Below the pieces are notes generated by a model. The model ran no database searches. It was not told the DNA's origin and was given only the letters and a program-made list of their open reading frames with translations. A stretch of DNA of 64,000 bases. Origin: Pohlia nutans (taxonomy: Eukaryota; Streptophyta; Bryopsida; Bryales; Mniaceae). Each line of letters starts with the position of its first letter. The stretch's first letter is position 1. Shown piece by piece: positions 25,471-38,084 of the stretch. The position numbers were made by a program, and so were the translations under genes. The DNA lies in NCBI GenBank assembly GCA_022496805.1, contig CM040088.1, positions 5,022,001 through 5,086,000 on the forward strand, given 5' to 3'.

Positions 25471-26287
25471 TTAAGACCTTGATGCATACCAAAGCGGGCA
25501 GCGTATGCTAGCGAGGTTCAACAATGTTTTTTTATTTTTAAAATTTAAAATCCAAAATTGCAGACTCCCTACAAAGCCGGAATCTCATTGAATTTTTTAA
25601 ATTTGTTTTTGGAGTGACATTGTTCACTCCATTCACTGTTTATAGAGGATTTGGGGAATTCTCATTGGTTGTTCACGTTACTCAAGGGGTGACTGTTGGG
25701 GGTAACTCTCTTTTTTATTTTTATTTTTAAATTCCTTTGGACTGCCCATCTAGGACTCTCTTGACGTTTAAGCATAACATTCAGCAGCCTTCAAGTGCAC
25801 TGCTTTTACATCCATCCAACGGTATAGAAGTTCATTCAGAAAAGGAATAAACAAAGCCGGTCGCTAGAGGTCACTGGAAAATAAATGAAAAAAAAGGGCG
25901 AAACAAAAAATCCACCAAAAAAATCGAAATAAAAACACTACCAACGCCTGTTGGCACGTAGCATGGCGCCCACATGTAGTGCCAACCAACTTTCCAAAAA
26001 AAATAAAAAATAAAAAATAAAAAATAAAATAATAATACAATATTTAAAAAAAAAAAGTTGTCATCCAACGTTGGCTGGCGTGTTGCTCCAATGATGGCAT
26101 TAAGTCACTACAATATCTTTATTTTTATTTTTTATCATGTGTTTGGAACTTTGAGATCATATTGACCTTCTCCTCCCGGTTGCTATTACCTCGCCTTCCT
26201 GTAAAACAAGCTAGCTACTGATTTTGCATAGATGATGATGTCGAATATTCTGCACATTCACCTCAAGGCTACTGAATGTTATGAGGG

Positions 26288-26743
26288 TTAGCCCTTAAAG
26301 GTCCAAAGGGCCCTTTCTGACCAATATTATACACCAATCTTTCATTGTATTTGGCATAGTTTCCACACCTCTTATGGGTTTAAGATCAAAAGTGAAGTTA
26401 AAATTCTCATCAACATGATTTTAATGAGCTATTGGGGTTTCAATTTGGAACTTTCTATTTACAACAAATAACAAATACACGCCAACGTATCTACTATCCC
26501 CATCAGCCCTTTAACCCTTAAAGGGCTGATGGGGATAGTATGTACGTTGGCGTATATTTCACATTTGTTGTAAATAGAAAGTTCCAAATTGAGACCCCAG
26601 TAGCTCATTAAAATCATGTTGACGTGAATTTTAACTTCACTTTTGATTTTAAACCCATAGGAGGTGTGGAACTATGCCAAATACAATGGAGTATTGGTGT
26701 ATTATACTGGTCGGAAAGGGCTCTTTGGACCTTTTAGGGTTAA
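26288..26743. repeat. 456-bp near-perfect palindrome with TTAA ends and centre
   Basis: Left arm 26288-26514 and right arm 26518-26743 are inverted copies with few mismatches, so the spacer is only CCC (26515-26517). The outer ends read TTAG-CCCTTAAAGGTCC and its inverse GGACCTTTTAGGG-TTAA; the centre reads TTAA-CCC-TTAA. It is either a foldback element or two TTAA elements head to head. A transcript would form a hairpin of about 225 bp. Confidence 0.85.
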
Positions 26744-26899
26744 GGGTTAAATCGACAACCAAAAAAATCACTGAGCAGTACAGTAGTGCAACAGAACTGA
26801 TGGAGGGCTCAGGCTGTCAGGCAGTGGACGACGGATGGCATCTGGTTTTTGTTTGCCCCCGCCCTGCATTCATTCCTTGGGGCCCCGCCCATTTCCGCG

Positions 26900-29466
26900 A
26901 CACTTTACTGATGGTAGTTACTAAGTTACCACTGTACTGTAGTGTACATCTCCCCTTCCCTTCGTCGCGACTCTCTGCCGTCCGCCTTCGCTGCTCTTTT
27001 CCCGAACTGAATTGATACCTCAGTCGGTTTCCTTGAATACTAATTTATTAATCCGCTCGAATCCATGATCCGCTCTTCAATGCCCCGGAGGCTCGTCGAT
27101 GCATTCGTCACTGCCGTCAGGGTTACCCGGTCTCAATTCCCCGTCAGTTGCCCATCGTCTCTTTGCATGGACCATCATTGCAAACCCTAACTTCTCTCTT
27201 TTTCACGGACAAGTTCTGTCAATTTTAGTGCGTGGAAGACGATCTTCTGTGAACGGATGCAGGTTTAGGGCTCCGGATTTTCGTTGTGCAATGTGAGAGT
27301 CGAGAGGTGATGATTTGGTGGAGTAGGACGAAGTATTAGGGAGGGGAATGGTGCCGCTGGAAAGATCTTGAAGTTGCTCTCGGTGAGTTTTTTGAAATTA
27401 AAACTGCATCTTGGTTCTTGAAATAATTTTTTGAGCGGTTGTTGGAGTGGAATTTTTGAACTTTCTGTTGAGTTGAGCGCCACAAGATTTCGACACAGTG
27501 CACATTGTAGCGTTTTTGCGGTCAGATTTCGACTGGTGCACTCTCCCAGAGTCTGTAGTTTACTTTCTTGAAGAGCTCTTTGCAAAAAATTCGGTTCAAA
27601 CAAAGGTTTGCTGGTGTTTTCAAATCTTAGCTTGCGTATGAAGGATTAGCCTTAGAGCTTTAGAATGCTTATCAGCTGCATCATCATGTACTTAGGTCGG
27701 ATGATTGCGCATGACTAACGAGTTTTTGGAACGGTCCAGCCATTTAGAAATGAGAGAAAACTTTTGCTCTTTCGTACCGATGAGCCAGTTAGGATCGCCC
27801 AGAAGCCATTAGAGTTTAGACTTACCAATGGTCCTGGATAGGTGTGAGAGCAAGTTTTTACTAGATTGCTGACGTTGCAGCCTCTGATTGGAAAGGGATA
27901 CGGGAGATCATTGGCGTCGGGAGGCGTTGGTTCAGAATGGGAGCGTTCGTATTAGGGCAGTTGTGAGAGTGCTGTAATGGGAGGTTTTTCGATGATGGAT
28001 TTATTTATCTCACTGATGGTGAGATTTTTCTACATTAGCAGTGTTTTGGAGAAGGAGATGTTGAGAGGGATTTGGAGATTGACTTAGTTGAAGCGTGTAT
28101 TTGTTGAATATTGTAAGTTGATGTTGTGAGTTTTATTGGATTTTTTTTCGCAGATGGAGTAATTAGTGAATACCCGCTAACTAGAGAATTTTCCCGAAGG
28201 TGTCATTCTGCTTTGAATTCGATCTCGTAATAGGTTTCTTGAACTTTCTTTTTCTTCTGTTGTACTGTGGTTGCTTTTCGTCTGTTGTAATGTGTCTCTT
28301 TATTACTCGTACCTCTTTATTGCTGTTGGTTGAGGGATGCAGAGTCTTCCTTAGTTCGATGCAATTGTCAATTGCAGAAATATTGGAATTGGTTAATCGG
28401 TATTGGAAATCAATTCAATGCATTGAACATAGGCCTAGGTCGATGTTTTAGAAACTCGAAAATTCAGTCGTCTCCCCATGACCAGGTTGGTGGTATTGTG
28501 AGTCGATGCGATGGACTTGCTTGTTGCATTGGTTAACTTGATTAGATACACTCTTGAACAACCGATTCTATTTTGGTTTAGGCAACGGTTTTAGACATTT
28601 TGTGTTATTGCATCCAACGAGATTTCTTCTTCGAAGTTAGTAGTTCGTGTCTTACATTGTGCTTCCTATTTCTTTCTATCGTTGTGTTGCTGGTCGGTTT
28701 GAACTTCCCATTTGTAATCTTTTGTGTGGCACATTGCATAGTATTAAACCTTTTTCTTTCTGTGCAGGCGTCTTCTCGTGCTGGTGAGCAAATGCAAGCT
28801 GGATACTAGGAGAATGCTTCAATCATCAGTTCATGCATATATCGGCCTGAATGGTTATGGGACTAAAGTTAGATGCGGCAGATCAAGACTTCTAGAGTGC
28901 ACCTTTCATTCCCCTGGCTAACTGATGTGGACTTCGCAGAGCAAGCCTCTCCTGGGAATCTTAAGGCACTGTGGGAGAAGACTATTATTAGGGGCTCTTG
29001 ACGGACAGTGACTTTCTTTTTTTTGCTGGGGAAGCATGTAGCAGACATGATACCGATCGTGCTCGATGAGCAACAACCTTTAATTCCTGGACTTAAGCTT
29101 TTGATTTGTCTTCATGTACAATATCCTCTATAGGTGTGTTCTTTGCTGTCCCCTCATGTCTTACAAATCAGGCCTGCAAAACTGTTGGCCCGTTTATGCG
29201 GAATTTCTTTCTTGACTTATGTGTTTCTGCATTAATTTGCTTTCTATGCTTCAGAGTTTTAAATTCTACTATACATGGCGAGAGTGCACGATTTCTCGCC
29301 ATTTCTGCTCACCACAGAGCGAGTGGCTTTGAAGACTTGGTTGTCTATTGCATACAGTATACTATTAGACTAGCTGACTGTCTCTTGGGATGTACGAGAT
29401 TATTCCATTTGCGATTTCTGGTTTTCTTTCGTTGCTGATGGTATTTGTTTGTTTTGTCGACAACAG
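26900..29466 (+). promoter_or_regulatory. 5' region and 5' UTR of the recombinase-like gene
   Basis: Base composition becomes less AT-rich from about 26800. A probable 5' UTR exon ends at 27382 with donor CTCG-GTGAGT. A short in-frame exon 27977-28018 (ATG to ATG-GTGAGA, 14 codons, phase 0) could supply the start codon for the exon at 29467, but this is weak. Start and promoter need transcript data. Confidence 0.4.
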
Positions 29467-32400
29467 AGTGTTGGTGGAGCGGGTGACTCGATACTAAGAC
29501 TCTCGGGGTTTTCAAAATTATTTTCAACACTTGGTCACAAAGCGGATATAGCATCAAGAGGGGCAAATCAGGCCGTGAAACTAAAGCCTTTAAAGGCTTT
29601 TTCTGCAGATGTCAAGATGCATCAAGCCTCTCCTGTGGACGAAACAATCTTACATAGTCTTGATGAAACCACTCTCGTTATGGGTGCTTTGCGCACCGAC
29701 TTCATTGAGGAAATCCTGTCTGGAGAGGTACTGGAGGTGCAAACAAGTGAACAGGCGATGAAAGGGGGTCTAAACGTGGCAGACGTGATGGCCGAGCTCG
29801 AGAAAGAGCGACGCAAAAATGTCGAGCTTTTGGGTCGAGTTTCATCTTTGGAAGCAAAGCTAGGCTGTGAAGATAGCAATTCTGGACCAATCTTGGAATA
29901 TATGGATGAGGAGGTATGTGAGGTGTAAATCTGGCCCTATGTGCTTATCCTAGTATATCATCAAGAAGTAGAGGTTCCCAAATGAGACTATATTCACTAT
30001 CTGCTCGTGAACTTTGGTACCTTGGTCTTTTCATTGTTCGTGTCTTTATGACATCAAATACTATTTTCTGGTTCTTCCAAAAGGTACATTCAGTCTGGAG
30101 CTTGTTCGATGGATGTTCTGTGTGGGTATTGGGATCTCTTTGGCTTAGTCTGAGGATCATTGACTGCAATAAATCTGCTGTTTATGTAAGCTTTGGGTAC
30201 TGTACTCAAAATGGACCTGAGAATCAGACCTTAGGATTAGCACTCCTTTGTGCCGTGCTATTAAGGAATATTGATGTGGATGTGCACTAGGTTGATGCTG
30301 AACATACCCTCAAAAGTAGAGTGGAAGAAGACAAACAGGATGCCAGTGCTGTATCAAGCGGAAGTCCCATACTTTCCCAGAAAGCAGATGCAAGCTCACC
30401 AGTAGGGGATGATTCTTGTGGCAGTATCAGAACTGGTCCTACATCATATGAGTCGATGGTCAACTGGATGTGCAGAGAAGATGTGAGTAGGGCTGACATA
30501 GAAAAGTTGAATGATGCGGGCAGTGGAGACGACGATGACGACGACGACGATGATGACGATGATAACAGTGAGCATGGGGACACTGGCCGCAGGCAAAGAG
30601 AGAAGGTGATACAGCAGTTTGATACTCATTGAGTTGTTTTGATGGCATATCTAGCAATATTCGAAGTGTGGTAGCATCAGATTTATATGATGCAGTCTTG
30701 AATCCTAATACGGTAAAGCTCTTTTGTCACTTTAGAAGACTGCTCCATTGAATTAGGAGTTTGTGGGTCTGCAGGACAAGTCAGATGAGCACGGCAAAGA
30801 GGTATCTACTCGAGTACTGGATTCTGATGATAGTGATGGCGAGGAAATAAGTCCAAAAGATCAAAGAAGACGGGGTGAAGGTCGGAAGACTCCACTAGGG
30901 AAGAGGATATACTGGAGCAAAAGATATGGCTACGGGCCATACCCGGTGGGATATCGTGGGGCTGGAATCTTGTCTTCATACAAGAAGACTCCTAAGATTG
31001 CACTTTGCCCAATGGAATTGAAGAGAATATTGGAATCTGGAGTTCTGGCCTTGAAAAATGCACAGTCGCATACAATGCGTAAGATCATTGTGTTCTCTTG
31101 TCTATGCATTCGCCATGGGTGTGAAGACTTCTATGAGCTTGATTTCAACCATTTTCAGATCCTTAATCGGGGGGAGCTGTACAAGTCCACAAAGGAGCCT
31201 GGGGTATGGTGATCGAAAACTACTCTCCGTACGTAGTTCTTATGTTTTGGTATGATTTTGCTTTCATTATGATCAAGAATCTTATCATGTGTCTCCTGTT
31301 GTTATAATCTGTCATGAAGGCTGTTTTCTGTGAGACGGTCTTTGTCGATGAGAACAATCTTTGTGATACGGTTTTCTTTTGTTTCTGGCGTGTAGGAACA
31401 CCTATTATACTCTCACCCCAGCGGGCGGACGAAAGTTTTTATACCGAATCGTCAAAACCCTATCTTGTGTCCCATACGTATAATTGACGAAGAAAAGGAG
31501 ATGCGACCAGCTGGTGCCAGCACACCTTCCTGCCTTTTTCTTTGTATTAAATATGGAGGACGGACTCGCAACCTACCTCAAAATCAGTATGTGCTTTTCC
31601 TTTCCTTCTATGTAACCTAGAATTTTGTGGTCTTAAAGGCATGCAAAGGGAACATCATGCAGATGGCCCAGAAGTCATAATGTTTTGGATATGTGTTTAT
31701 GAAAATGAAGGCTGCAGAGTGTGCCTCTCCGTGGGCTGCTGCTACTTTGTTTTAAGATGTCACATTAGAGATCCCAGCATTGTGTCTGTGACCTGGTCTG
31801 CAAACTAGTTGAATGTATGTTTTATACCGTGCCTTTGTGGAGGATAAAGGAGTAAACAGAGGTTATAGAGCAGTGGGGCTCGGGTGTCCAGGTACGTGCG
31901 GCAGAGAATGGGGCGTAACAAATTGAAGTCGTTTGGACCGCTTATGTGTCAAATGGCGTTGCTGGTTCACGTCCGCACAGGGAGTTTTTTCTTCAAAGCA
32001 CTTGGAATCACCCTTCTCTTCATGGCTGGGTTCTCCGATGATCAAGTGCGGAAGGAAACTAAGTACCGTAATCTTGCTTTGCTGCGGAAATATTACCGGT
32101 ATTCATTTCCAATCACTTCACTTTGTACCTGCCTTGTCATTGTGGGGGATTTCTTTTTCAGTGGTTCTGTTACGGTGCATTTTGTAGGCTACATTTGTGG
32201 TGGTGGTTGTGGTTCTGCATCTTAGTACGAAACACCAATGTAGGGCCGTTTTAGTTTGGCGACACATTATACAAATAAAGTCAAGGTGGCTGAAAATCAT
32301 CCTGCATCTGAACCTAGAGATGTTTTCCAGGTCTGACGAGTCTGCCAAAGCAGAACAGTTGTTTCATCCCTTTCCGGCATTTTTTCCACCAGCCCTGCAG

Positions 32401-33316
32401 CTTCCTTCCACACCTCAGGTGAAATTTTTAACATCGTATCTTTGCGATGTGCACAAGTATGCCTCTTTCTGATGTGGTTTTTACAATCCACGTGCCACTT
32501 CTCTCAACAGCGTCATCTGTAGACATTTGCATGGGTGCATATTCCAAGAATCATTGATGGTTTGATTACAGTGGTATATTGGCAGGAGTGGTTTATTGAT
32601 TGTGTAGGTTGTTGCAGGCAATGACAGCTGTTGCACCATCTCAGGCTCTTGTATCTATGACACTCCCTCTCTCAACAGCGCTGCCGATCAAGAAGCCCCC
32701 TCCTCTTCTTGTTCGCAAGGATCCTGCAACAGTGCCGCTGCTGGTTTCTGCGAAACCCAAACCATCAGCTGACCGTCCTTACAGACGCATCCCTCCAATT
32801 CCTTTTCACCTGATGAAACCCCCGAAACGAGGACGGAAACCCAAGAATGCCGAAAAGCCAAAACAAACCCCCCTTGGGCCTCCTCCATTTGGACCCTTTC
32901 CACGTTATCCTCCGATGGGATTTCCTCCTATGCCACCGCCAGGTTGGCGACCAGGACAAGGGTTCCCCCCTCCAGGTCCGTTCCCATTCCCCTTTCCAAT
33001 GTTTCCAGGTCCTAACTCGCAACCAGGCTCTTCCAGTCCCCCTCCCCCATTTTTCCCTCCGTATGGTTTCCCTCCGTATGGTTTCCTGCCACCTCCTCCG
33101 TCAACTGCGCAGCAAGAGCTCAAACAACCCGAGGAAGAGTCCATGCCAACCGCAGAGACTGGCAGTCATTCGGGGGCCGCAGGAGTTGTCACTGAGAGCC
33201 TGGACGATCATGAACAGTGGAATGACGCAGGTGTTGATGGGTCCAGCAAAGAGGACGACATTCTTTTACAGTCTGTAGAGGCCCAGTTCCCTGGCTCCAT
33301 TTTTTCCACAGCTTAA
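29467..33316 (+). CDS. tyrosine-recombinase-like domain protein with acidic N-terminus and Pro-rich tail
   Basis: Exons 29467-29913, 30291-30605, 30775-31203, 31396-31586, 31892-32098, 32331-32418 and 32618-33316 join in frame (792 codons with stop); the true N-terminus lies upstream or at Met 29617. Order: a helical region with a probable coiled coil (MAELEKERRKNVELLGRVSS), an acidic linker with a 12-Asp run near 30530-30564, then a conserved domain (about residues 296-530) from TPLGKRIYWSKRYGYGPYP to RNLALLRKYYR, then a Pro/Gly/Phe-rich tail containing the basic patch PPKRGRKPKN. The central domain resembles tyrosine recombinases: CIRHGCEDFYEL like box I with Arg near 367, FFFKALGITLLFMAG like box II, and a terminal Tyr. 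The box II His and Arg positions read Phe and Lys, so recombination activity is unlikely. The arrangement suggests a domesticated Crypton-like, nuclear DNA-binding protein; that function is inference. I do not recognise a named gene. Confidence 0.75.
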
Positions 33317-35540
33317 CAGAGCAGTACAGTGCAGTGCAGAGGGATGTGAAGGTGGATCCAAACGAAACTCAGGTTTACATAATTCTGCTTACCTTCAATG
33401 CCCAGTGGGCGATCTCGAGACCATCTGGCATCCGTGATACTGTGAATATAATCTTCTTCTTTCTTGTGGTTATGGCTTTTTATTCTTAAGCCTGTATACA
33501 ACAGTACATGATGTGAATGTCTTGCCACTGAAATTAAGCTGTTGGTCGACGCGTGGAGTAGATTGTCGAATCGATTGGTAGGTCAGAAAGATGGTTCAGA
33601 AAGGAAATAACATTATGGACGCCTCAGACCCAGTCGGTTTTAGTTATAATTCGAGTTGACAAATTAAAGACAGGATGTTTTTGGAGCAGTCAGTTGCCAA
33701 ATGTCAACCCACGGCAATGCAGGCAATGCTAATAGTGAAGCACAGTGTTAAACTTTCAGACGGTTTGCTAATTTTCAGATGATCTGCTGCAATACAAAAC
33801 TAGATGGGAAATGCTTACTGCCCTTTCCCAAAGAGCCCTCAGTACCCCAATCTTATTGTTGTAAGCAATGGTTCTTCAAATCTAAGTTTAATTTTGTACC
33901 CAAAGAAATTAAAGTTCAGTTTACTATATCTTACATTCTACATCTTACATTTTACTTGTGATTGGTTCATTGACTATTTGCTGAACACACATTTTGTGTG
34001 AGGCTCGGAAATTTTTAGTTGGAGGGCTTTTCAAATATAGTGTGTGAGTTTCATTGTGCAAGGGTCACTATCTAAAAGGGTGTTGTTTTTTTATAGTTTT
34101 TTTAAATGATAGAATTTCAACACCAAAGTGTAAAATTGTTGGTAAAATCCTCGTTTCTCAACACTTTACTTGTCAAAAAGCGTCCAAAAGGTGTCAAAAA
34201 AATTGCATTCATTTCAATCTTTGCGAGCAATTGAAGCTCACCTTGATACCATGTTGGAGTGAGGAAGGTCTATTCTTCATTATAGTACTTTGTCGCACGA
34301 AGAATATGTCCCAAAGGGATAAGGTGCAAGGAATAATGTGGTGAAATGGAATGATGTGGATTGAGGACACAACAAGTGATGAACAAGTATTGCATACCGT
34401 TATTGTGGTACAATCATCAAAGGCTACGAAGTATGTTTAGGTTAGTTAGTAACAAATCGTGTTACAAGTCTTAGGAGGTTACTTTGAGATTAGTACTACT
34501 TAAAGGATAATTATCAACTTGATGGGTTGGGGTTAGTTTTTGGGCACACATATAGAATCTATACTCAAACTCCACTGAGATTTTGTAAGCATTAAAGTTA
34601 TGATATAAAGTACTAGTATTGGAGAATTAAAGTCTAATTGAGCTTAAATTAAGGCTTGTGTATTGAAGTATCATTACTCTTGATGTAAATGCTGGTTAAA
34701 TGCAGTGTCATTGTTCTTGATGTGAGTGCTTATGTACCGAAGTGTCATTACTGAGGGAAGGAGGGAAAGAGGTAAGAGTAGCTCCATCATGCAGGTTGAT
34801 CATGGCTTTGGATAATCATACATTGCATGGGCAGTCGAGGGTGGGTTTAGAAGACCGGGGTAAATATGATTTTGCGCCCTAGGAGGCATGCTGATGAAGG
34901 CCCGGGACCGTATTAGACTTGGCATGGCACCGCGGGACCCAATTTGACACCGGAATGGGTCCGTGATACAAATGGAGGTTAGGCCCGGTCTAACCCCTTG
35001 GTTTTTCTTCAATTTGGATGACATGATGAACATAAAATTAGAAATAAAAAAACAAAAACAAATAAATATTCATTTCACACACTTAGGAAAAAGATAAAAC
35101 ATGATTGGAGAAAACCTCATGAATTTTGCACAAACAAAGTTTAGTTGACTTTAAGAAAAAAAAACTATATGTATTTTTTGACCTCAAAGCAACATGAACA
35201 CAAAATTTTAGGTTTAGGAATTACGGTGACTCACTAAAGTTCTTGGACATGTACACCATACTCATTAAACCTTTTGGTAACACCTTCCACAAAGACATTC
35301 AAATGCTTTGCTTTTGCAAAGTAGAAATCCTAACCTCCAAGCACACAATGCATATACAATTGAAGCAAAATTCTTTCGAGTGAGATTGCAATTAAAGATT
35401 GCACAAGTGTTGTCCAACTTCTTTTGTTGACTACAAAATGCATCCAAAATCATAATAAAACAAAACCCTAAAAGATAAATTCAAGTTGTATGTCATTTAA
35501 AAAATCCTCTTCTCCATCTAAATAATCTCTATCAATGAGT
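33317..35540. other. intergenic region with unassigned repeats
   Basis: The 3' UTR of the preceding gene occupies the start. A GC-richer block at 34795-35030 differs in composition from its surroundings but encodes nothing recognisable. The segment from 34252 (TGTTGGAGTG, preceded by a possible primer-binding-site complement GATACCA) could be a solo LTR, but no second end is visible. Confidence 0.35.
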
Positions 35541-35541
35541 A

Positions 35542-35841
35542 TACATCAAGAATTTAGGACTCAACGGATTTTAAACGATTTCCTTGTGACATAATATTTA
35601 AAGGGTTTGTACATTTTTCGCACGGATTCTGCACGGATTTTGTGCTAATTCCGCAAGGATTCTGCACTTTGTTAGATAACAAAGCAAATGAATGTAGAAT
35701 CCGTGCAGATTCAGTGCATAATCAGTGCAAAATCTGTGCAGAATTAGTACAAAATCTATGCGAAAAATGCACGCACTCATGAAATATCGGATATCGCACG
35801 GAAATCGTTAAAAATCAATGAGGTCCTAAATTCCTGATGTA
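35542..35841. mobile_element. TA-flanked miniature inverted-repeat element
   Basis: The ends TACATCAAGAATTTAGGAC and the inverse GTCCTAAATTCCTGATGTA enclose about 300 bp of internally palindromic DNA. Same family as 3713-3985. It sits at the C-terminal end of a Tc1-type transposase fragment (GGTGGATA junction at 35841), so it inserted into that older element. TA target and ends suggest a Tc1/mariner miniature element. Confidence 0.65.
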
Positions 35842-36302
35842 TCCACCTTTGGCACTCACAACATCCTGCACATGCTCTGACATCGACAACATTAATTTTC
35901 TTACAAATTCAACATCAATTTCCTACCAAATGTCTGAAATCTTCTTCCACAACTCTGTCTTGCTCATATGTAGTGCCTCCAATCTCCGCAAATGCCGATC
36001 CACTTCATTCTAGAGATGTTTAATAGGGTTGCGGTCCGGAGATTGAGAAGGCCATCACATCACCTCGAAAGTTTGATCCAAATACCACTCTTGCATCATG
36101 CAAGAAGTATGCTTAGGATCGTTGTCTTGTTGAAAGACAACACTAGGCACATCAAGCTCCTGAATTGTAATGGTTTCAAGCAATTCCTTTTTCAAAATTT
36201 CAATCTGATATACATGCTTATCTATGATACCTTTGATGAGTCGCAAATTGCCAACTCTCTCCCACGACATGCAATCCCATGCAATCCCACACCATGATAA
36301 TC
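35842..36302 (-). pseudogene. Tc1-type DD34E transposase fragment
   Basis: Reading on the minus strand gives a block homologous to the C-terminal half of Tc1-like transposases: MVW-C, MSWERVGNL, VVFQQDNDPKHTS with the second catalytic Asp, WPSQSPDRNPIK, and DVVSAKGGY at the end. Spacing from that Asp to the third catalytic position is exactly 34 residues, but the third position is Lys (36021-36019) instead of Glu. In-frame stops are at 36057-36055, 36012-36010 and 35925-35923; at least two replace Trp codons. A 10-bp tandem duplication (ATGCAATCCC at 36269-36278 and 36279-36288) shifts the frame near the start. The N-terminal half is missing. It is inactive. Confidence 0.85.
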
Positions 36303-36624
36303 ACATAAATTGAAGGAGAATTAAGGTCCTATTTTAGTGTCACAATGGGTTGTTCAAGTGTGGAGTTGAGATGATACACAAATTGGAACGGAAAGTGAAC
36401 ATTTTGGTAATAAGTTGTGGTGATAAGTAAATAGAGGAACCTCAATAAAAAATAGAAGAAGATCAAGAGTACTTGAAAGGTCAACGGCAAGACTTGCATG
36501 CAATAAAGTAAAAGAACATATGTTGTGATACCATGAAGAATTGCTCATAGAAAACACATAAATGTGCTCAACTGCCTCAACATAGAAAACATAATCAATT
36601 AGAATGAGAGGTTGATTATGGGGA

Positions 36625-36849
36625 ATGGCCTGATACGGGTACCACTTTTACGCGTCTCACATAGTGTGACGTATGTACAACTCATTTTATGTGTGCTAGA
36701 AATTCCGTTTTTAACACCATATATATAGTTGCAGCCATGGTGTCTATAACACCCTCTAATTTTTATAATTTTCTAATGTTTTTTTCTTACCAAAAAGATA
36801 TTTCTTGAAAATCACACTATTTTTGGAAGGAGTACCCATATCAGGCCAT
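36625..36849. mobile_element. 225-bp miniature element (GGCCTGATA family), copy 1
   Basis: Terminal inverted repeats ATGGCCTGATACGGGTAC and GTACCCATATCAGGCCAT. An inverted copy of the same family is at 42874-43097. No target duplication is evident. Short direct repeats (GGAGAATTA, TTTTAGTGTCACAA) flank the region at about 36311-36345 and 36943-36978. Confidence 0.7.
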
Positions 36850-38084
36850 CAATTCTCTCCATGTCTACATGATCCACGCACTTAGACTTCCGATGCCACT
36901 GATTGTAACAAAAGTCAATCTTAACATAGTTGGAAACTCAGAAGATAGGAGAATTAGGGTCCTTATTTTAGTGTCACAACTCTTTGTAGTCTTTGACAAG
37001 CCTCCTATTCATCTTGGTTTAAGACACTTTTTAAATATGTCATGTTATATTTTGAAAAATAACTCACTTCCATGCTTTAGTCTCAAAATTATTCCTCAAA
37101 AGCTCTTGAATTTCCAAATGGCATAATTTTTAACTCACTAATTCAAATCTCAATTGTAAGCTCATTTTCATGATTTACTCTTTGAATAAATCATGATATT
37201 CTATTCACTTTCCTCATTTCTCTCTCTATATATGACTTTTTATTAATTTTTTAATAAAAAATATGTAAAAATTATGCTTCTAATACAAAAGATAAAAAAT
37301 CTTATTAGAATTATGCTAGCCATAATAATTGCATAAAAAGTGTAATATAGCTACCTATTTCATATAGATGAAAAGTGAAATATAGCTACCTATTTCATAT
37401 AGATGAAAGTGTTGGATTTCTATCCAAAACTTCGATGAATGTTCAAATATAGGGTGCACAATGTTACCGAAATCCCCCCTCCAAAAAAAAAAACACTACA
37501 ATCGACACTAAAATAGAACAAGTTCAAATCAGTGTGTTGTAAGAGCATCGCCACCGTGATTCCTGTATCTGTATCTGGAAAGGGAGAAACTGTCCTTGAT
37601 TTATTCACTCTTGGCGTTTGTTGGAATAGTGGCACTTTTTGGAATTTGTTGTCTCATAGATGATTTTGGTGAGTACCGAGTAGATACATGAATATGGATT
37701 TCCATTGCCAGTTCCAATTACTCCTGAATAATTTTGGTGCACAATCGTGAGGACACAGATGCGCAATCACCCAAAAATTCCTGTTCCAAATCCTACTAAC
37801 CCCAGCCTCCTACATGATTTGGGAGCACAATCATGTGGGGACATATAGGTGTGCAATTACTCAGTGGTGTGTGCAAGTATGGGCAGTCTCAGGGACACCT
37901 TTAAATGGACCCTGTTTATTCATTCTCACAACTTCACAATTTCAAAGTGGCCGTCCATTACAAATTAGTAGAGCTCAATATTTGTGGTCTAATTAATTTG
38001 CAGTTAACAAGCATGGTGACATAGTCTGTGTAAATCACGTCACGAACTCAGCTACATAATTAATTAGATGCAAGCCCCCTTCGA

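Larger units (their letters stand above)
18561..26287. other. gene-free repeat region
   Basis: No open reading frame here resembles a protein. Recognisable content: a dispersed repeat (20130-20560), a GA/CT-rich block with local inverted symmetry (21017-21100), about three degenerate 70-80-bp units (21113-21335) containing TTTAGG-TTCAGCA, a 69-bp tandem repeat (23184-23337), and TTAA-type elements around 24110-24655 and 24919-25470. The remainder is AT-rich and unassigned. Confidence 0.5.

Noticed and set aside
29449..29466. Extending the recombinase-like exon upstream to 29449
   Set aside because: The extension starts with TTG, not ATG, and lies before a clear splice acceptor (CAACAG ending at 29466), so it is intron.
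32688..33144. Open frames in other frames of the Pro-rich last exon (32618-33316)
   Set aside because: GC-rich repetitive composition leaves several frames open; only the plus frame continues the spliced domain protein.
34252..34795. Possible solo LTR starting TGTTGG with a primer-site-like GATACCA outside
   Set aside because: No second terminus, target duplication or internal retrotransposon sequence could be found.
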